From the NCBI RefSeq assembly GCF_000495815.1, contig NZ_AWGE01000005.1:338459-402458 (forward strand): a stretch of 64,000 nucleotides of DNA, read 5' to 3'. Source of the DNA: Asticcacaulis sp. AC466 (GTDB taxonomy: Bacteria > Pseudomonadota > Alphaproteobacteria > Caulobacterales > Caulobacteraceae). The position numbers and the translations under genes are program-made. Below the pieces are notes generated by a model. It was given only the letters and a program-made list of their open reading frames with translations, was not told where the DNA came from and did no database searches. This document shows positions 18,435 to 27,608 of this stretch, in pieces (the first letter of the stretch is position 1; each line of letters opens with the position of its first letter).

Positions 18435-20552
18435 GTGCTTTTAAAAATGCTTCTGATGACCACCGCGGTCACGGTCCTTTCGGCGGGCCGGGTGTCCGCC
18501 CAGGAAACCAGTCCACCACCTGCCCAGGCGACCGTCGATGACGCGCACACCCAGGTGGTCGTGACCGGACGCAAAAAAGCGGTCAAACGGAAAATCGACA
18601 AGACCGTCTACAGCACTGCCGATAATCCAAAGGCTGAAAACGGGACAGCGCAGGATGTTCTGCAATCCACGCCGACGGTTTCGGTGTCTGCTGAGGGGAA
18701 TATAGCGGTCAAGGGCAATCCCAATGTCACGGTGTTCATCAACGGCAAACCCTCAGCTGTCATGTCAGGCGAGACCCGCGCCGTAGCCTTGCAAACCCTA
18801 TCGGGCTCGGACATTGCCAGCGTCGAAGTGATTACAAATCCGTCCGCCGCCTATGCTGCCAATGGCGGTTCGATTATCAATATCGTCCTTAAAAAGAACC
18901 GCAAGGCGGGTGCCCACGGCTCCGTTCGCACCAGTGCAACCGATCAAGGCCTGTGGAACGTGAACCTGTCGGGCGACTATACAAAAAACAAGCTTTCCCT
19001 CCATGGCAGCCTGGGGGTGCGACGGGATGGAAACCTCAAATACCGCCAATCCGACGTGAACTGGCGCGATCCCCTAACCGGCAAAGCGGGAGAAAATCAG
19101 CAATCCTCCAAGGTGTTTGTGCGCAGATGGGTGCAAAACGCCAGTGTTGGACTGGACTATGACCTGAGCGAAACGGACAGTTTGAGCGCGTCCGGAACCT
19201 ATAATTTTCGCCGATCAAGACCGTATTTCGATGAATTCCACCAGGATTACGAGGGTGGCGCGCTGACTGACGCTTATCACCGCATATCAAAGGGACCTAA
19301 CCAGCAATCCGACAGCAGCCTCACCCTAGGGTACAACCATCAGGATGACGATACGATCGTAAAGGCGGCGATACAGCACAGCGGCACGGTCAATCTGGTC
19401 GACAAGTCGTTTCGGAACCTATTTGTCTACCCTCAGACGCCGCCCGGTTACGAACGCATATTGAACAAGGCGGGTCATAATCTCGATCAGGCCACGTTCG
19501 ACTATGCCCGTCCGGTCACGGGCATTGGGCAGGTGAGCATGGGGATAGAATATCGCAGGGACGCCAACCGGATCGGCAATTATTTTGCCAGCGTCGATCC
19601 CCTAACCGACGCGGAAACTGTGGATTTCGACGCCACACACCGCTACCAGGTAATCGATATCCAGAAATCGGCCTATGTCACTGCCCAGGTGACCTGGGCG
19701 AGCCGATGGGAGGCCCTGATCGGTGCGCGCCTCGAAGCCGTGACGACTCGTCTGGAAGGCGAGGCGCGCGTAGCCATTCGGGTTGCCTCATACCAAAGCC
19801 TCAATCCCAGCCTGCATCTGAAATACAGCCTCGATGGCGACAAAAGCCTGTCGCTCAGCTATCGGCAAAGCTTGCAAAGGCCAGATCCTCGCGATCTCAG
19901 TCCATATACGACCTATTGGGATGCGCAAAACCTTTTTGTCGGCAATCCCAATCTGAAGCCGCAACCGGTCAAGTCATTGGAACTGACCTATGATGCCAGC
20001 CGTGAAGATTTGAGCCGTAGCTTAGGTGTTTTTTACCGCAGAAGCACAGATACGGTGGTCGATGTTCGCACCTTTACCAACGACAATATCCTCCTCAACA
20101 GCAAGCAAAATGCCGGCAAAGGACTGTCGACGGGTCTTACCGGGTCCGTCGATTGGCGCCTGCCCAAGGGCCTTCATATAAGCACCGATGCCAGCATCTA
20201 TTACCTCGAACTAGACACGATTGACCTGACGGTGCCGGTACACCAATCCGGGCTCTCCTATTACGCCAACCTGGCCATGGACTATAGCTCAGGGGCAAAC
20301 CAATTTGCCTTCGACGCCCATATTACGGGACCAAGCCTTACGCCCCAGGGCACGGAGTCTGCCACCAACACGATCAATGCGACCTGGAAAAGACGTCTGA
20401 CGCCGCGCCTGACTTTTACCTTTAGCGCCAGCGACGTCCTCGACGGATCGAAGCAAAGCTACACTACGGACACCTCAACCTTCACCCAGCGGGGCTACAA
20501 CCACTTTGTCGCGCGGCGGGTCTATGTTGGTTTGGTGTACAAGATCGGATAG
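18435..20552 (+). CDS. TonB-dependent outer-membrane receptor (OMP beta-barrel family)
   Basis: A 705-aa receptor. GTG 18435 is chosen as the start because GGAGG lies seven bases upstream and the next residues (MLLKMLLMTTAVTVLSAGRVSAQE-like) form a signal peptide. A short TonB-box region precedes a plug domain with 'SVEVITNPSAAYAANGGSI' and 'INIVLKKNRK'. The rest is a beta-barrel with 'NLFVGNPNLKPQPVKSLELTYD', ending 'VYVGLVYKIG'. It belongs to the receptor group that includes the outer-membrane beta-barrel family often annotated near CarboxypepD_reg receptors. It converges on another receptor of the same group only 13 bp away. Substrate unknown. Confidence 0.88.
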   Translation: MLLKMLLMTTAVTVLSAGRVSAQETSPPPAQATVDDAHTQVVVTGRKKAVKRKIDKTVYSTADNPKAENGTAQDVLQSTPTVSVSAEGNIAVKGNPNVTVFINGKPSAVMSGETRAVALQTLSGSDIASVEVITNPSAAYAANGGSIINIVLKKNRKAGAHGSVRTSATDQGLWNVNLSGDYTKNKLSLHGSLGVRRDGNLKYRQSDVNWRDPLTGKAGENQQSSKVFVRRWVQNASVGLDYDLSETDSLSASGTYNFRRSRPYFDEFHQDYEGGALTDAYHRISKGPNQQSDSSLTLGYNHQDDDTIVKAAIQHSGTVNLVDKSFRNLFVYPQTPPGYERILNKAGHNLDQATFDYARPVTGIGQVSMGIEYRRDANRIGNYFASVDPLTDAETVDFDATHRYQVIDIQKSAYVTAQVTWASRWEALIGARLEAVTTRLEGEARVAIRVASYQSLNPSLHLKYSLDGDKSLSLSYRQSLQRPDPRDLSPYTTYWDAQNLFVGNPNLKPQPVKSLELTYDASREDLSRSLGVFYRRSTDTVVDVRTFTNDNILLNSKQNAGKGLSTGLTGSVDWRLPKGLHISTDASIYYLELDTIDLTVPVHQSGLSYYANLAMDYSSGANQFAFDAHITGPSLTPQGTESATNTINATWKRRLTPRLTFTFSASDVLDGSKQSYTTDTSTFTQRGYNHFVARRVYVGLVYKIG

Positions 20553-20565
20553 GCCAGTACGCCAG

Positions 20566-22965
20566 CTATTGACGCCAGCGTCCGCCGCCACGATCGCCAT
20601 CATCGCCTTGCGGCCGCGGTCCGCGCGGCCCGTCTCCGCGCTGGCGGTTAATGACCTTGCCGAACGTATAGCGCAGATTGACCATAAAGGTTGCGGCTTG
20701 GTCGTAACGTTCGGTGTAGCTACGCTGTACGCTGTTGAAACTGTAGGTCTTGCTGGCCGGGCCTACGATGATATTGGACGCATTGAACGTCAAGATCAGC
20801 TTGCTGGGGACAATCTGGTGCTGCCACGACAGGCCAAGGGTCGTTTGGGGCGTGACGCGGCGTTCGACGGTATTTGTTTCGCCGCGGTAAAGAACACGGA
20901 AGCTGTAGGTATTTACACGATCCGGGCGATAATTTGTATTGAGGCTGAGATTTGAAAACGGCCCCTTGGATTCGACCGGTTGGTGGGTGAAGACATCGGT
21001 GTATCGGGTATCTGTATAGGTGTAGGTGCCGTTCAGATTGATGTTCAGCTTTCGATCGAAAAGGCGCGACGACAGCGAGGCCGTGAGGCCCTGATTGTGG
21101 CTTGAACCGCTGTTCTGATAGCTCGTCAATAGCACGTCTGGCTGGCCGGGCAGGAAGCTGGAGACGGTTTCGATACTGCCCGTCGTGGCGTTATAGAAGG
21201 CCTGGAGATTTAGGTTTGTCGTCTTGCCGTCGTGCGTATAAGCCAGGTCGTACTTATCAGTCTGTGATGGCTTCAGGTTTGAATTGCCCGACCGTGCGGT
21301 CAGTCCATCTGCGCTGATGACCACCAGCGGATCGAGCTGCGAGCCTGTCGGTCGTTGGATTTTGCGACTATAGGCCAGTTTCAGGTTGTCCTTGTCCGTT
21401 GCCTTGTAGGTGAAGAACACACTGGGACTGTAGTTCATCATATCGCGAGTCGCGGTTACTGCCGTTGCCGGCAACAGGGGGTTGGCAGACAAAAGCTTCT
21501 GATGAAGGTCTTCGACCCGCAGCCCCGCTTGAAAGCCTAGCTTGCCAAACTGCTGCTGATAGGTGGCATAGGCGGCGCTCAAGACCTCATCGTCGTCGAA
21601 TTGGCGCACGCCGGACGGCGAGGGGGACGCCGGTGACGAAACCGGTTCTGCCAAAGACAGCGACCGGTAATTGTATGAGTCGCTGACCGTATGTTCTATG
21701 TCCCAGCCGAGCTGGATCTGCCGTTGTGTCTCGTCATAATTGCCAAGCGGATGAGACCAGTCGCCGCTGAAGCCGTCGACGACTTTTTTAGTCTTTGACG
21801 CATAGGTCGTATAGATGTCGTCCGCTGCGGGCTGATTGCGGACGCTTCGGGTCACGGTAACACCATCATTGAGGCTGCTGCTGTGCCACAGCTGCATCTT
21901 GAAATCCTCGGTCGAGCCAACCTGGCCGCGATGGTCGTAGGTCAGGCGAAAATCGAGATTTTCATTCGGCGCGACAGAATTGCTCAGCCGGGCAATGTCG
22001 CTGATAAGGGTATGGTCGCGGTCATAGGACAAGGTCTCGCTGGCGCCGACGCTGCGACTGTCGCGACGGCTATAGCTGAGATCGGCCGTCAGGTCGTCGC
22101 GATCGGTAAAGTCGTATTCCGCCGTCATATTGGCGGAGATGTTGTTATTTGAGGACTTGCTGACGGTATTGGTCAGGTCCTCGCGCGTGACATCGCCGGT
22201 TGCCGGATCGAGGCGATAGCGGTCACTCAGGCTTTTCACCTTGGGCGCCTGGCCGCCGGACGCTTGACCGCCACCACCACGGCCATTGCCTCCGCCGCCA
22301 TGGTTGAGGTTGAGGCTACCATTAAGCTTGAGCTTGCCGATCGTCTTGCCAGTGCGGAAGCCGACACTGGCCCGCCCCTGGTCGCCGACACTTGCGTTCA
22401 CGGAGGTTTGCGGGCGAAGGGCGCGGCCACGCTTCATGACAATATTGATAATGCCGCCGGCACTGTCCGAACCATATGCGGCGCCGGGATTGGGGATGAC
22501 CTCGATCGAATCGATATCGTCCGCCGCCAGGCTTTGCAGCGAAAAGGCGCGGTTATCGCCCTGCATCTGCGCCGATTTTTTGCCGTTCACATAGACCTGC
22601 ACGCCGGAATTGCCGCGTAAAGACACCGTGCCATCATTATCCACGGTAACCGCCGGCACATTGTTCAGGACGTCGGCAGCCGACCCCGTTGTTGCCTGAG
22701 GATCCTGTTTCACATCATAGACGTCGCGGTCTATCTTGTGCTGAATGATCGGCTTGTCAGCGGTGATGGTGACAACGGTCGTGTCGTCGCTGGCGCTTGC
22801 GGTGTCGGGGTTTGTCGCCGTCTTGGCCGGAGCCTTGCCGGCGGCGGGTGTTACCGGTGCAGCGGGCGTCGATGCGCCAGATGTCGGGGTGGCCTGTTGG
22901 GCATGAGCCGTGCCGATCCACAGAAGGGCGGCGGTCATGAGGAGCGCGGATCGGCGGAACGGCAT
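20566..22965 (-). CDS. TonB-dependent receptor with Pro/Ala linker and Gly/Arg tail
   Basis: A 799-aa receptor of the same group as the gene it converges on: the plug reads 'IDSIEVIPNPGAAYGSDS' then 'INIVMKRGR'. ATG 22965 begins a signal peptide ('RRSALLMTAALLWIGTAHAQQ'), so the longer upstream reading is rejected. Two unusual parts flank the receptor: an Ala/Pro/Thr-rich linker at about residues 23-65 before the TonB box, and a hydrophilic Gly/Arg/Asp-rich tail after the last barrel strand ('LRYTFGKV' followed by about 25 residues). A Gly-rich loop ('GGGGNGRGGGGQASGGQ') interrupts an early barrel strand. Substrate unknown. Confidence 0.88.
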   Translation of the reverse strand: MPFRRSALLMTAALLWIGTAHAQQATPTSGASTPAAPVTPAAGKAPAKTATNPDTASASDDTTVVTITADKPIIQHKIDRDVYDVKQDPQATTGSAADVLNNVPAVTVDNDGTVSLRGNSGVQVYVNGKKSAQMQGDNRAFSLQSLAADDIDSIEVIPNPGAAYGSDSAGGIINIVMKRGRALRPQTSVNASVGDQGRASVGFRTGKTIGKLKLNGSLNLNHGGGGNGRGGGGQASGGQAPKVKSLSDRYRLDPATGDVTREDLTNTVSKSSNNNISANMTAEYDFTDRDDLTADLSYSRRDSRSVGASETLSYDRDHTLISDIARLSNSVAPNENLDFRLTYDHRGQVGSTEDFKMQLWHSSSLNDGVTVTRSVRNQPAADDIYTTYASKTKKVVDGFSGDWSHPLGNYDETQRQIQLGWDIEHTVSDSYNYRSLSLAEPVSSPASPSPSGVRQFDDDEVLSAAYATYQQQFGKLGFQAGLRVEDLHQKLLSANPLLPATAVTATRDMMNYSPSVFFTYKATDKDNLKLAYSRKIQRPTGSQLDPLVVISADGLTARSGNSNLKPSQTDKYDLAYTHDGKTTNLNLQAFYNATTGSIETVSSFLPGQPDVLLTSYQNSGSSHNQGLTASLSSRLFDRKLNINLNGTYTYTDTRYTDVFTHQPVESKGPFSNLSLNTNYRPDRVNTYSFRVLYRGETNTVERRVTPQTTLGLSWQHQIVPSKLILTFNASNIIVGPASKTYSFNSVQRSYTERYDQAATFMVNLRYTFGKVINRQRGDGPRGPRPQGDDGDRGGGRWRQ

Positions 22966-23137
22966 AAAGCTATGTCTCGGAGAAAAGGAACCTACAGGAG
23001 CGAACGTCAGGACAGGCAATATCCGTCTCGCCGAACGCACAAATGATCCGGTAGCGATATTTTTAGCACAAGCGCTCAAAGTTGATCGATTGCGACACTC
23101 CAGCGCCGTACGCGCCTTGGGCGCTGCGCCGAGGCGG

Positions 23138-24091
23138 TCAGCCTTTTAGGCCATGGCGCTGTAGAAAATCGAAGACGGTCGGCACCCAGGGCAGGACAAA
23201 GCCATCCTTGCGCACCGGGAAGCCGTGGGTCGCTCCCTCCCACAGGTGCAGTTCAGAGGCGATCTTGTGGGCTTTCAGAGCTTGATACATCAAGATAGCG
23301 TTCTGCATAGGGACCACGGGATCGTCGGTTGTGCCGCCGACAAAGGTGGGCGGTGTGTCAGCAGCAACATGCAATTCAATCGAGGCCGCGTCACGCGCGG
23401 CCTGTGTCGGTGCCTCTCCCAGGGCCTGTTTCAGTGACCCTTTGTGCGCATATGGTTCGGTCATGGTGACGACCGGATACATCATGGCGGCAACCGTAGG
23501 CCTCGCGTCGAAGTTGTCCACGGCGTCGACGGGTGCGTAGGTCTGTTTTGCCGCGCGTGTCGCCAGCAAGCCGGCGACGTGGCCACCGGCGGAAAAGCCG
23601 ATAACGCCGACTCGGTTGGGATCGAGCCCCAGTTCGCCGCTGCGTGAACGAATCAACCGCATGGCGCGTTGGGCGTCTTGAAGTGCAACCTCGGGGCCGG
23701 CGCCCCAGCCATCTGCCGGCAGGCGATAGCATAGGGTAAAGGTCGTTACCCCTTGCTCGGCCAGCCAGGCATCGATGTCCCCGCCCGCCTTGCTGACCGC
23801 GACACGTACATACCCGCCGCCGGGCACGATCAGCATGGCCGAGCCATTCGGTTTGGCCGGGCGACGGATGGCAAGCCAAGGTTTTCGGACATGCAAAAAT
23901 GCCGTGTCGTTGGGATCGGCGCTGCGTAAAACGGTTTCTTCCTTCGCCGTTACGGCCTCGCCGCCCGGAGGATTGGCCGGCCGCCAGAGGTCATGCACGG
24001 TAATGGTCGAGCTCGACGATTGCGCCACGGTTACGGAGGGCAAGGCGGCAGCAGCCGCGCCAATGGTCATCAGGAAACGGCGGTTGAGCAT
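23138..24091 (-). CDS. Exported alpha/beta-hydrolase (BD-FAE/acetyl-xylan-esterase-like)
   Basis: A 317-aa serine hydrolase of the BD-FAE/esterase group. The nucleophile elbow is 'GFSAGG'; the catalytic Asp is likely in 'TTDDPVV' and the His in 'GATHGFP'. The oxyanion strand 'MLIVPGGGYVRVA' is also present. A signal sequence with a twin-arginine-like start ('LNRRFLMTIGAAAAALP') makes ATG 24091 the best start. Its family removes acyl groups from plant polysaccharides. It is divergent from a large TonB receptor, so the pair may handle a decorated glycan, which is inference. Confidence 0.85.
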   Translation of the reverse strand: MLNRRFLMTIGAAAAALPSVTVAQSSSSTITVHDLWRPANPPGGEAVTAKEETVLRSADPNDTAFLHVRKPWLAIRRPAKPNGSAMLIVPGGGYVRVAVSKAGGDIDAWLAEQGVTTFTLCYRLPADGWGAGPEVALQDAQRAMRLIRSRSGELGLDPNRVGVIGFSAGGHVAGLLATRAAKQTYAPVDAVDNFDARPTVAAMMYPVVTMTEPYAHKGSLKQALGEAPTQAARDAASIELHVAADTPPTFVGGTTDDPVVPMQNAILMYQALKAHKIASELHLWEGATHGFPVRKDGFVLPWVPTVFDFLQRHGLKG

Positions 24092-24355
24092 CGGGCCTCG
24101 CGTGACTGTTAATGATAAATTATGCTTGCTGTCGATTATAACACGTATCAGCTTAGATCTGCACTTGATTTTTCGCGTAAAACTGCGCCCGTGGATGGGC
24201 TTTCGCTGCGATTTTTGGCGTCTGGCTTTAATCCGGCCTGGCAAGTCCGTTGATAGCGCTGTCATCCCTTTTAAAATAAAGCGTCAAGCTCTCTTACAGT
24301 ATAGATTGGCGCATTAAGTCTCAAGATAGACTATAGTGGCAGACAAGCCACATTG

Positions 24356-24369
24356 TATCAAATTTGATA
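24356..24369. promoter_or_regulatory. Perfect palindrome TATCAAATTTGATA
   Basis: A 14-bp perfect inverted repeat without spacer, 16 bp before a TTGACA hexamer and 178 bp upstream of the receptor start. It could be an operator for a homodimeric regulator. It is A/T-rich and short enough that chance cannot be ruled out. Confidence 0.3.
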
Positions 24370-24466
24370 TAAAAAAACGTCTTTTTGACATTTTTTCATT
24401 GCGAATTTTGCAAAGAGACCGCTAACATGCGGGGAAGGCGATCAGGTTTGTACACCTAATTCGATA

Positions 24467-24480
24467 TGACACCGGTGTCA
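24467..24480. promoter_or_regulatory. LacI-type operator TGACACCGGTGTCA
   Basis: A perfect 14-bp palindrome with a central CCGG/CG step, the form taken by LacI-family operators that control sugar-receptor genes in Alphaproteobacteria and Xanthomonads. It sits 67 bp before the receptor ATG, so a bound repressor would block transcription. No LacI gene lies in the window, so the regulator must be elsewhere. Confidence 0.55.
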
Positions 24481-24547
24481 AAATCAAGATAACCTGCCAA
24501 AAACCAGAACCAAGGCTGATCCACAGCCATAAATCAGGGACGAAAAA

Positions 24548-27499
24548 ATGAAAATCAATAAACCGCACGGTATAGCTATGTCTAAAATCCTGTGCCAAAG
24601 TATTTCTCTTGGCGCAATGACGGCTTTGCTGGCAGGGACATCTGTATTCGCGCAGGAAACTGCCGCGCCGGGCCCCGCAGTCGAAGACCAGGAAACCGTT
24701 GTGGTTGTCACAGGGTTTCGCGGTTCGCTCCAAACCGCCATCAACGAGAAAAGGCGGTCGACCGACATGGTTGACGTCATCAAGTCGGAAGATATTGGCC
24801 AATTTCCCGATTTGAACCTCGCCGAAAGCCTCCAGCGCATTCCGGGCGTATCGATTGATCGTGACGGTGGCGAAGGTAAGCAAATTACCGTCCGCGGCCT
24901 GAATTCCGAGTTCTCACGTACCCGCCTCAATGGCCTGGAAGCGCTGGCGACAACCGGGTCTAAGGATTCATCCGGCGGCACCAACCGCGGGCGGGGCTTT
25001 GATTTCAATGTCTTTGCTGCTGACCTCTTCAACTCGCTGACGGTGCGCAAGTCGCTGTCGGCCGAAATCGAAGAAGGATCGCTGGGGGCGACGGTGGACC
25101 TGCAAACCGCCCGTCCGTTCGATTACAAAGGATTTACAATGGCCGGCTCTTTGCAGGCCGGTTACAATGATGCGGCCCGTAAGACAGAGCCGCGCGGCAC
25201 TTTCATGATTTCAAACCGCTGGGCAGGCGGTCGTCTGGGGGCCCTTTTGTCGGTCGCTTACGGCACGCGCACGGTTATTGAAGACTCAACCAACACGACG
25301 CGGTGGGAAAATGCTTATGCCGTATCGAACGTGGGCCGTTTCGAGAAATACAGCATCGATGGCGGCAACACCTTCATTAACATTCCTCAATGCACCGGGT
25401 CAGGCGGGGTCTGTAATACTACAGAAGTGAATGCGCAGAACCCGACCCTGACCGGAGAAGCACAAAAGCTCGTTCGTGCCGAACATCCGCGTATTCCCCG
25501 TTATAACCACTTCGAAACCGCGCAGAAGCGCCTGGGGGTTACGGGCTCGTTCCAGATGCGCCCGAATGAAAATACCCTGGTCACGCTTGATGGCATGTTC
25601 GCGGAATTTGGTGCAAACCGGGATGAATGGGAAATCGAGGCCATTTCCTTCAGCCGCTCTAACCAGGGGCTGCCGAAGACGGACGTATACAATTACAGCA
25701 TCGACAGCGAAGGTACCCTCGTCAAGGGCAGCTTCAACGACGTCGATATTCGCGCCGAACATCGCTATGACGAACTGACTACGACATTCACGCAACTCAA
25801 CCTGACATGGGATCAGACCTGGAGTGATCGTCTGAGTACCAAGGTGCTGATCGGCTCTTCCAAGTCGCGCCAGGACAATCCCGAACAGACGACCTTCACG
25901 TTTGAATCCTACAATGTGGCCGGTTATAGCTACGACTATACCGATATGACGCATCCTGTGTTCGATTACGGTAAGTCGAAGTCCGGCTGTACGACAGACC
26001 AGGCGTGCTACTGGACCTATTCGACCAGCACGGCAAATGGCGATCAGTCGTTGATACGCATTCGGCCGCAAAGCGTGACGAATGCCTTCTCGACGGCGAA
26101 GATCGATTTGAAATACGAGATCAATGACCACCTGACTTTCAAGGGCGGTTACGCCTCCAAGAGCTATGATTTTAATTCGACCGAATATGGCCGTTACACC
26201 ACGGCACCCCTGACCCGCGACGAAAATGCGACGACGGCGGGTTCGTCGCTTCTGGCCAGCACGATCAATGGCAACATCGCCGGCTTCTCGCAATCGGTCA
26301 CGGTCGGCGGCAATACCTATCTGATCCCGAACCTGAATGTCATTCGCGACACGTTCAATTACGACTGCCGCTGTACCAATTCCTACGGTACTTTCACTGT
26401 CAATAACACCAACTCCTCGTCGCGGAGCGGCAACCGGATCGCCCAGGAGATCGATAAGGCGGCCTTTGTTCAGCTGGATTTCAAGGGCGACCTCGGTTCT
26501 ATGCCTTACCGCGGCAATATCGGCACGCGGGAGGTCGAAACGAACCTGACCGCGACAGGCTATGTCGGCGGCAGTACCAGATCAATACTGACCACGGTCA
26601 AGCGCCGTTACAAGGATTCCCTGCCGGCAATGAATGTCATGATCGAGCCGCTGGAAAACCTCTACCTGCGTTTCGCGGCTGCCAAGACCATGGCGCGCCC
26701 GACTCTTCTCAGCCTGACGCCGGGCGGCGGATCGATCAATACCACGGCCAAGACGATCACCACGGGTAACCCCTATCTGGAACCGACCCGTGCCGACACA
26801 ATGGACTTCTCCGTCGAATGGTATCCGGACAAGGATACGCTCGTAACCCTGGGCCTCTTCAATAAAAAGCTGCACAGCTATATCCAGACCCGCGCCCAGT
26901 CCTTCAAACTGAGCGAGTTGGGCTACACGCCGGCGGATCTGGGCGAAACCAGCGACGTTTCCTATCTCGTCACTACGCCGGTCAATACGGCGGGCGGGAA
27001 CCTAAAGGGCTATGAGTTCAACATTCAAAAGCCGTTTACCTTCCTGCCGGGCTTCCTGAGCCGGACGGGCGGTATCTTCAACTATACCCACGTCGAGTCG
27101 AAGATCCAGTATTACACGTCGGCGACGGCCACGACGACGACGCAGGCCGATCTGCTTGGCTTGTCGCCAGACGCGTGGAACGCCACCCTGTATTATGAAG
27201 GCAAGGCCTTATCCGGTCGCGTTGCGGTGTCCTATCGCGATGGCTATCTGTCGCAACTCGCCCCCGGTTCGTCGGCCGATTTCTGGGGCAAGCACGAAAC
27301 GATGAATGTCGATGCCCAGATCACCTACAAGGTCAACAACAACCTGACCTTCATTCTGGAAGGCATTAATCTGAGCAACGAACCGGATAACCGCTACATC
27401 TCCTACAACACGGCTCAGGGTAACACCGCCCAGAACCTGCTGTACGACTATGGCACGTCAGGCCGTCAGTACTACCTCGGCCTGCGTTACAAGTACTAA
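24548..27499 (+). CDS. Large TonB-dependent receptor, probably carbohydrate
   Basis: A 983-aa receptor with signal peptide ('GAMTALLAGTSVFAQE'), TonB-box region ('VVVVTGFRGSLQTAINEKR'), plug ('IGQFPDLNLAESLQRIPGVSIDRDGGEGK') and a long barrel ending 'RQYYLGLRYKY'. The 'GFRGSL ... INEKR ... DVIKSEDIGQFPDLNLAESLQRI' sequence is characteristic of the Caulobacter/Xanthomonas TonB receptors that import oligosaccharides (the group of MalA, the maltodextrin receptor). The LacI-type palindrome in the promoter and the divergent esterase fit a glycan-uptake role. The exact sugar is not evident. A strong terminator follows. Confidence 0.9.
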   Translation: MKINKPHGIAMSKILCQSISLGAMTALLAGTSVFAQETAAPGPAVEDQETVVVVTGFRGSLQTAINEKRRSTDMVDVIKSEDIGQFPDLNLAESLQRIPGVSIDRDGGEGKQITVRGLNSEFSRTRLNGLEALATTGSKDSSGGTNRGRGFDFNVFAADLFNSLTVRKSLSAEIEEGSLGATVDLQTARPFDYKGFTMAGSLQAGYNDAARKTEPRGTFMISNRWAGGRLGALLSVAYGTRTVIEDSTNTTRWENAYAVSNVGRFEKYSIDGGNTFINIPQCTGSGGVCNTTEVNAQNPTLTGEAQKLVRAEHPRIPRYNHFETAQKRLGVTGSFQMRPNENTLVTLDGMFAEFGANRDEWEIEAISFSRSNQGLPKTDVYNYSIDSEGTLVKGSFNDVDIRAEHRYDELTTTFTQLNLTWDQTWSDRLSTKVLIGSSKSRQDNPEQTTFTFESYNVAGYSYDYTDMTHPVFDYGKSKSGCTTDQACYWTYSTSTANGDQSLIRIRPQSVTNAFSTAKIDLKYEINDHLTFKGGYASKSYDFNSTEYGRYTTAPLTRDENATTAGSSLLASTINGNIAGFSQSVTVGGNTYLIPNLNVIRDTFNYDCRCTNSYGTFTVNNTNSSSRSGNRIAQEIDKAAFVQLDFKGDLGSMPYRGNIGTREVETNLTATGYVGGSTRSILTTVKRRYKDSLPAMNVMIEPLENLYLRFAAAKTMARPTLLSLTPGGGSINTTAKTITTGNPYLEPTRADTMDFSVEWYPDKDTLVTLGLFNKKLHSYIQTRAQSFKLSELGYTPADLGETSDVSYLVTTPVNTAGGNLKGYEFNIQKPFTFLPGFLSRTGGIFNYTHVESKIQYYTSATATTTTQADLLGLSPDAWNATLYYEGKALSGRVAVSYRDGYLSQLAPGSSADFWGKHETMNVDAQITYKVNNNLTFILEGINLSNEPDNRYISYNTAQGNTAQNLLYDYGTSGRQYYLGLRYKY

Positions 27500-27523
27500 A
27501 CGGCCCTTCCAACGATAAACTTT

Positions 27524-27570
27524 GGGCGGACAGATACTTTCCCAAACTTTTCTGTCCGCCCGTCTTTTTA
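27524..27570 (+). terminator. Rho-independent terminator after the large receptor
   Basis: An 11-bp perfect stem (GGGCGGACAGA at 27524-27534 and its complement at 27551-27561) with a 16-nt loop, followed by GTCTTTTTA. It ends the receptor transcript in the 109-bp convergent gap before the aminotransferase gene. Confidence 0.88.
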
Positions 27571-27608
27571 TAGTTGCCCTGGCTTTTATTATTGGTCTGG
27601 GCGTCAGG

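Larger units (their letters stand above)
24092..24547. promoter_or_regulatory. 456-bp divergent control region with two palindromes
   Basis: This A/T-rich gap between the esterase (minus) and the TonB receptor (plus) holds no convincing gene. It contains two perfect 14-bp palindromes, at 24356-24369 and 24467-24480 (listed separately), and a TTGACA at 24385-24390 that could be a -35 element for the receptor, although I see no clear matching -10. The receptor ATG is preceded by GGGACG. Confidence 0.5.

Noticed and set aside
25400..26293. Minus-strand 297-codon frame in the large TonB receptor
   Set aside because: Shadow frame without domain or start signal.
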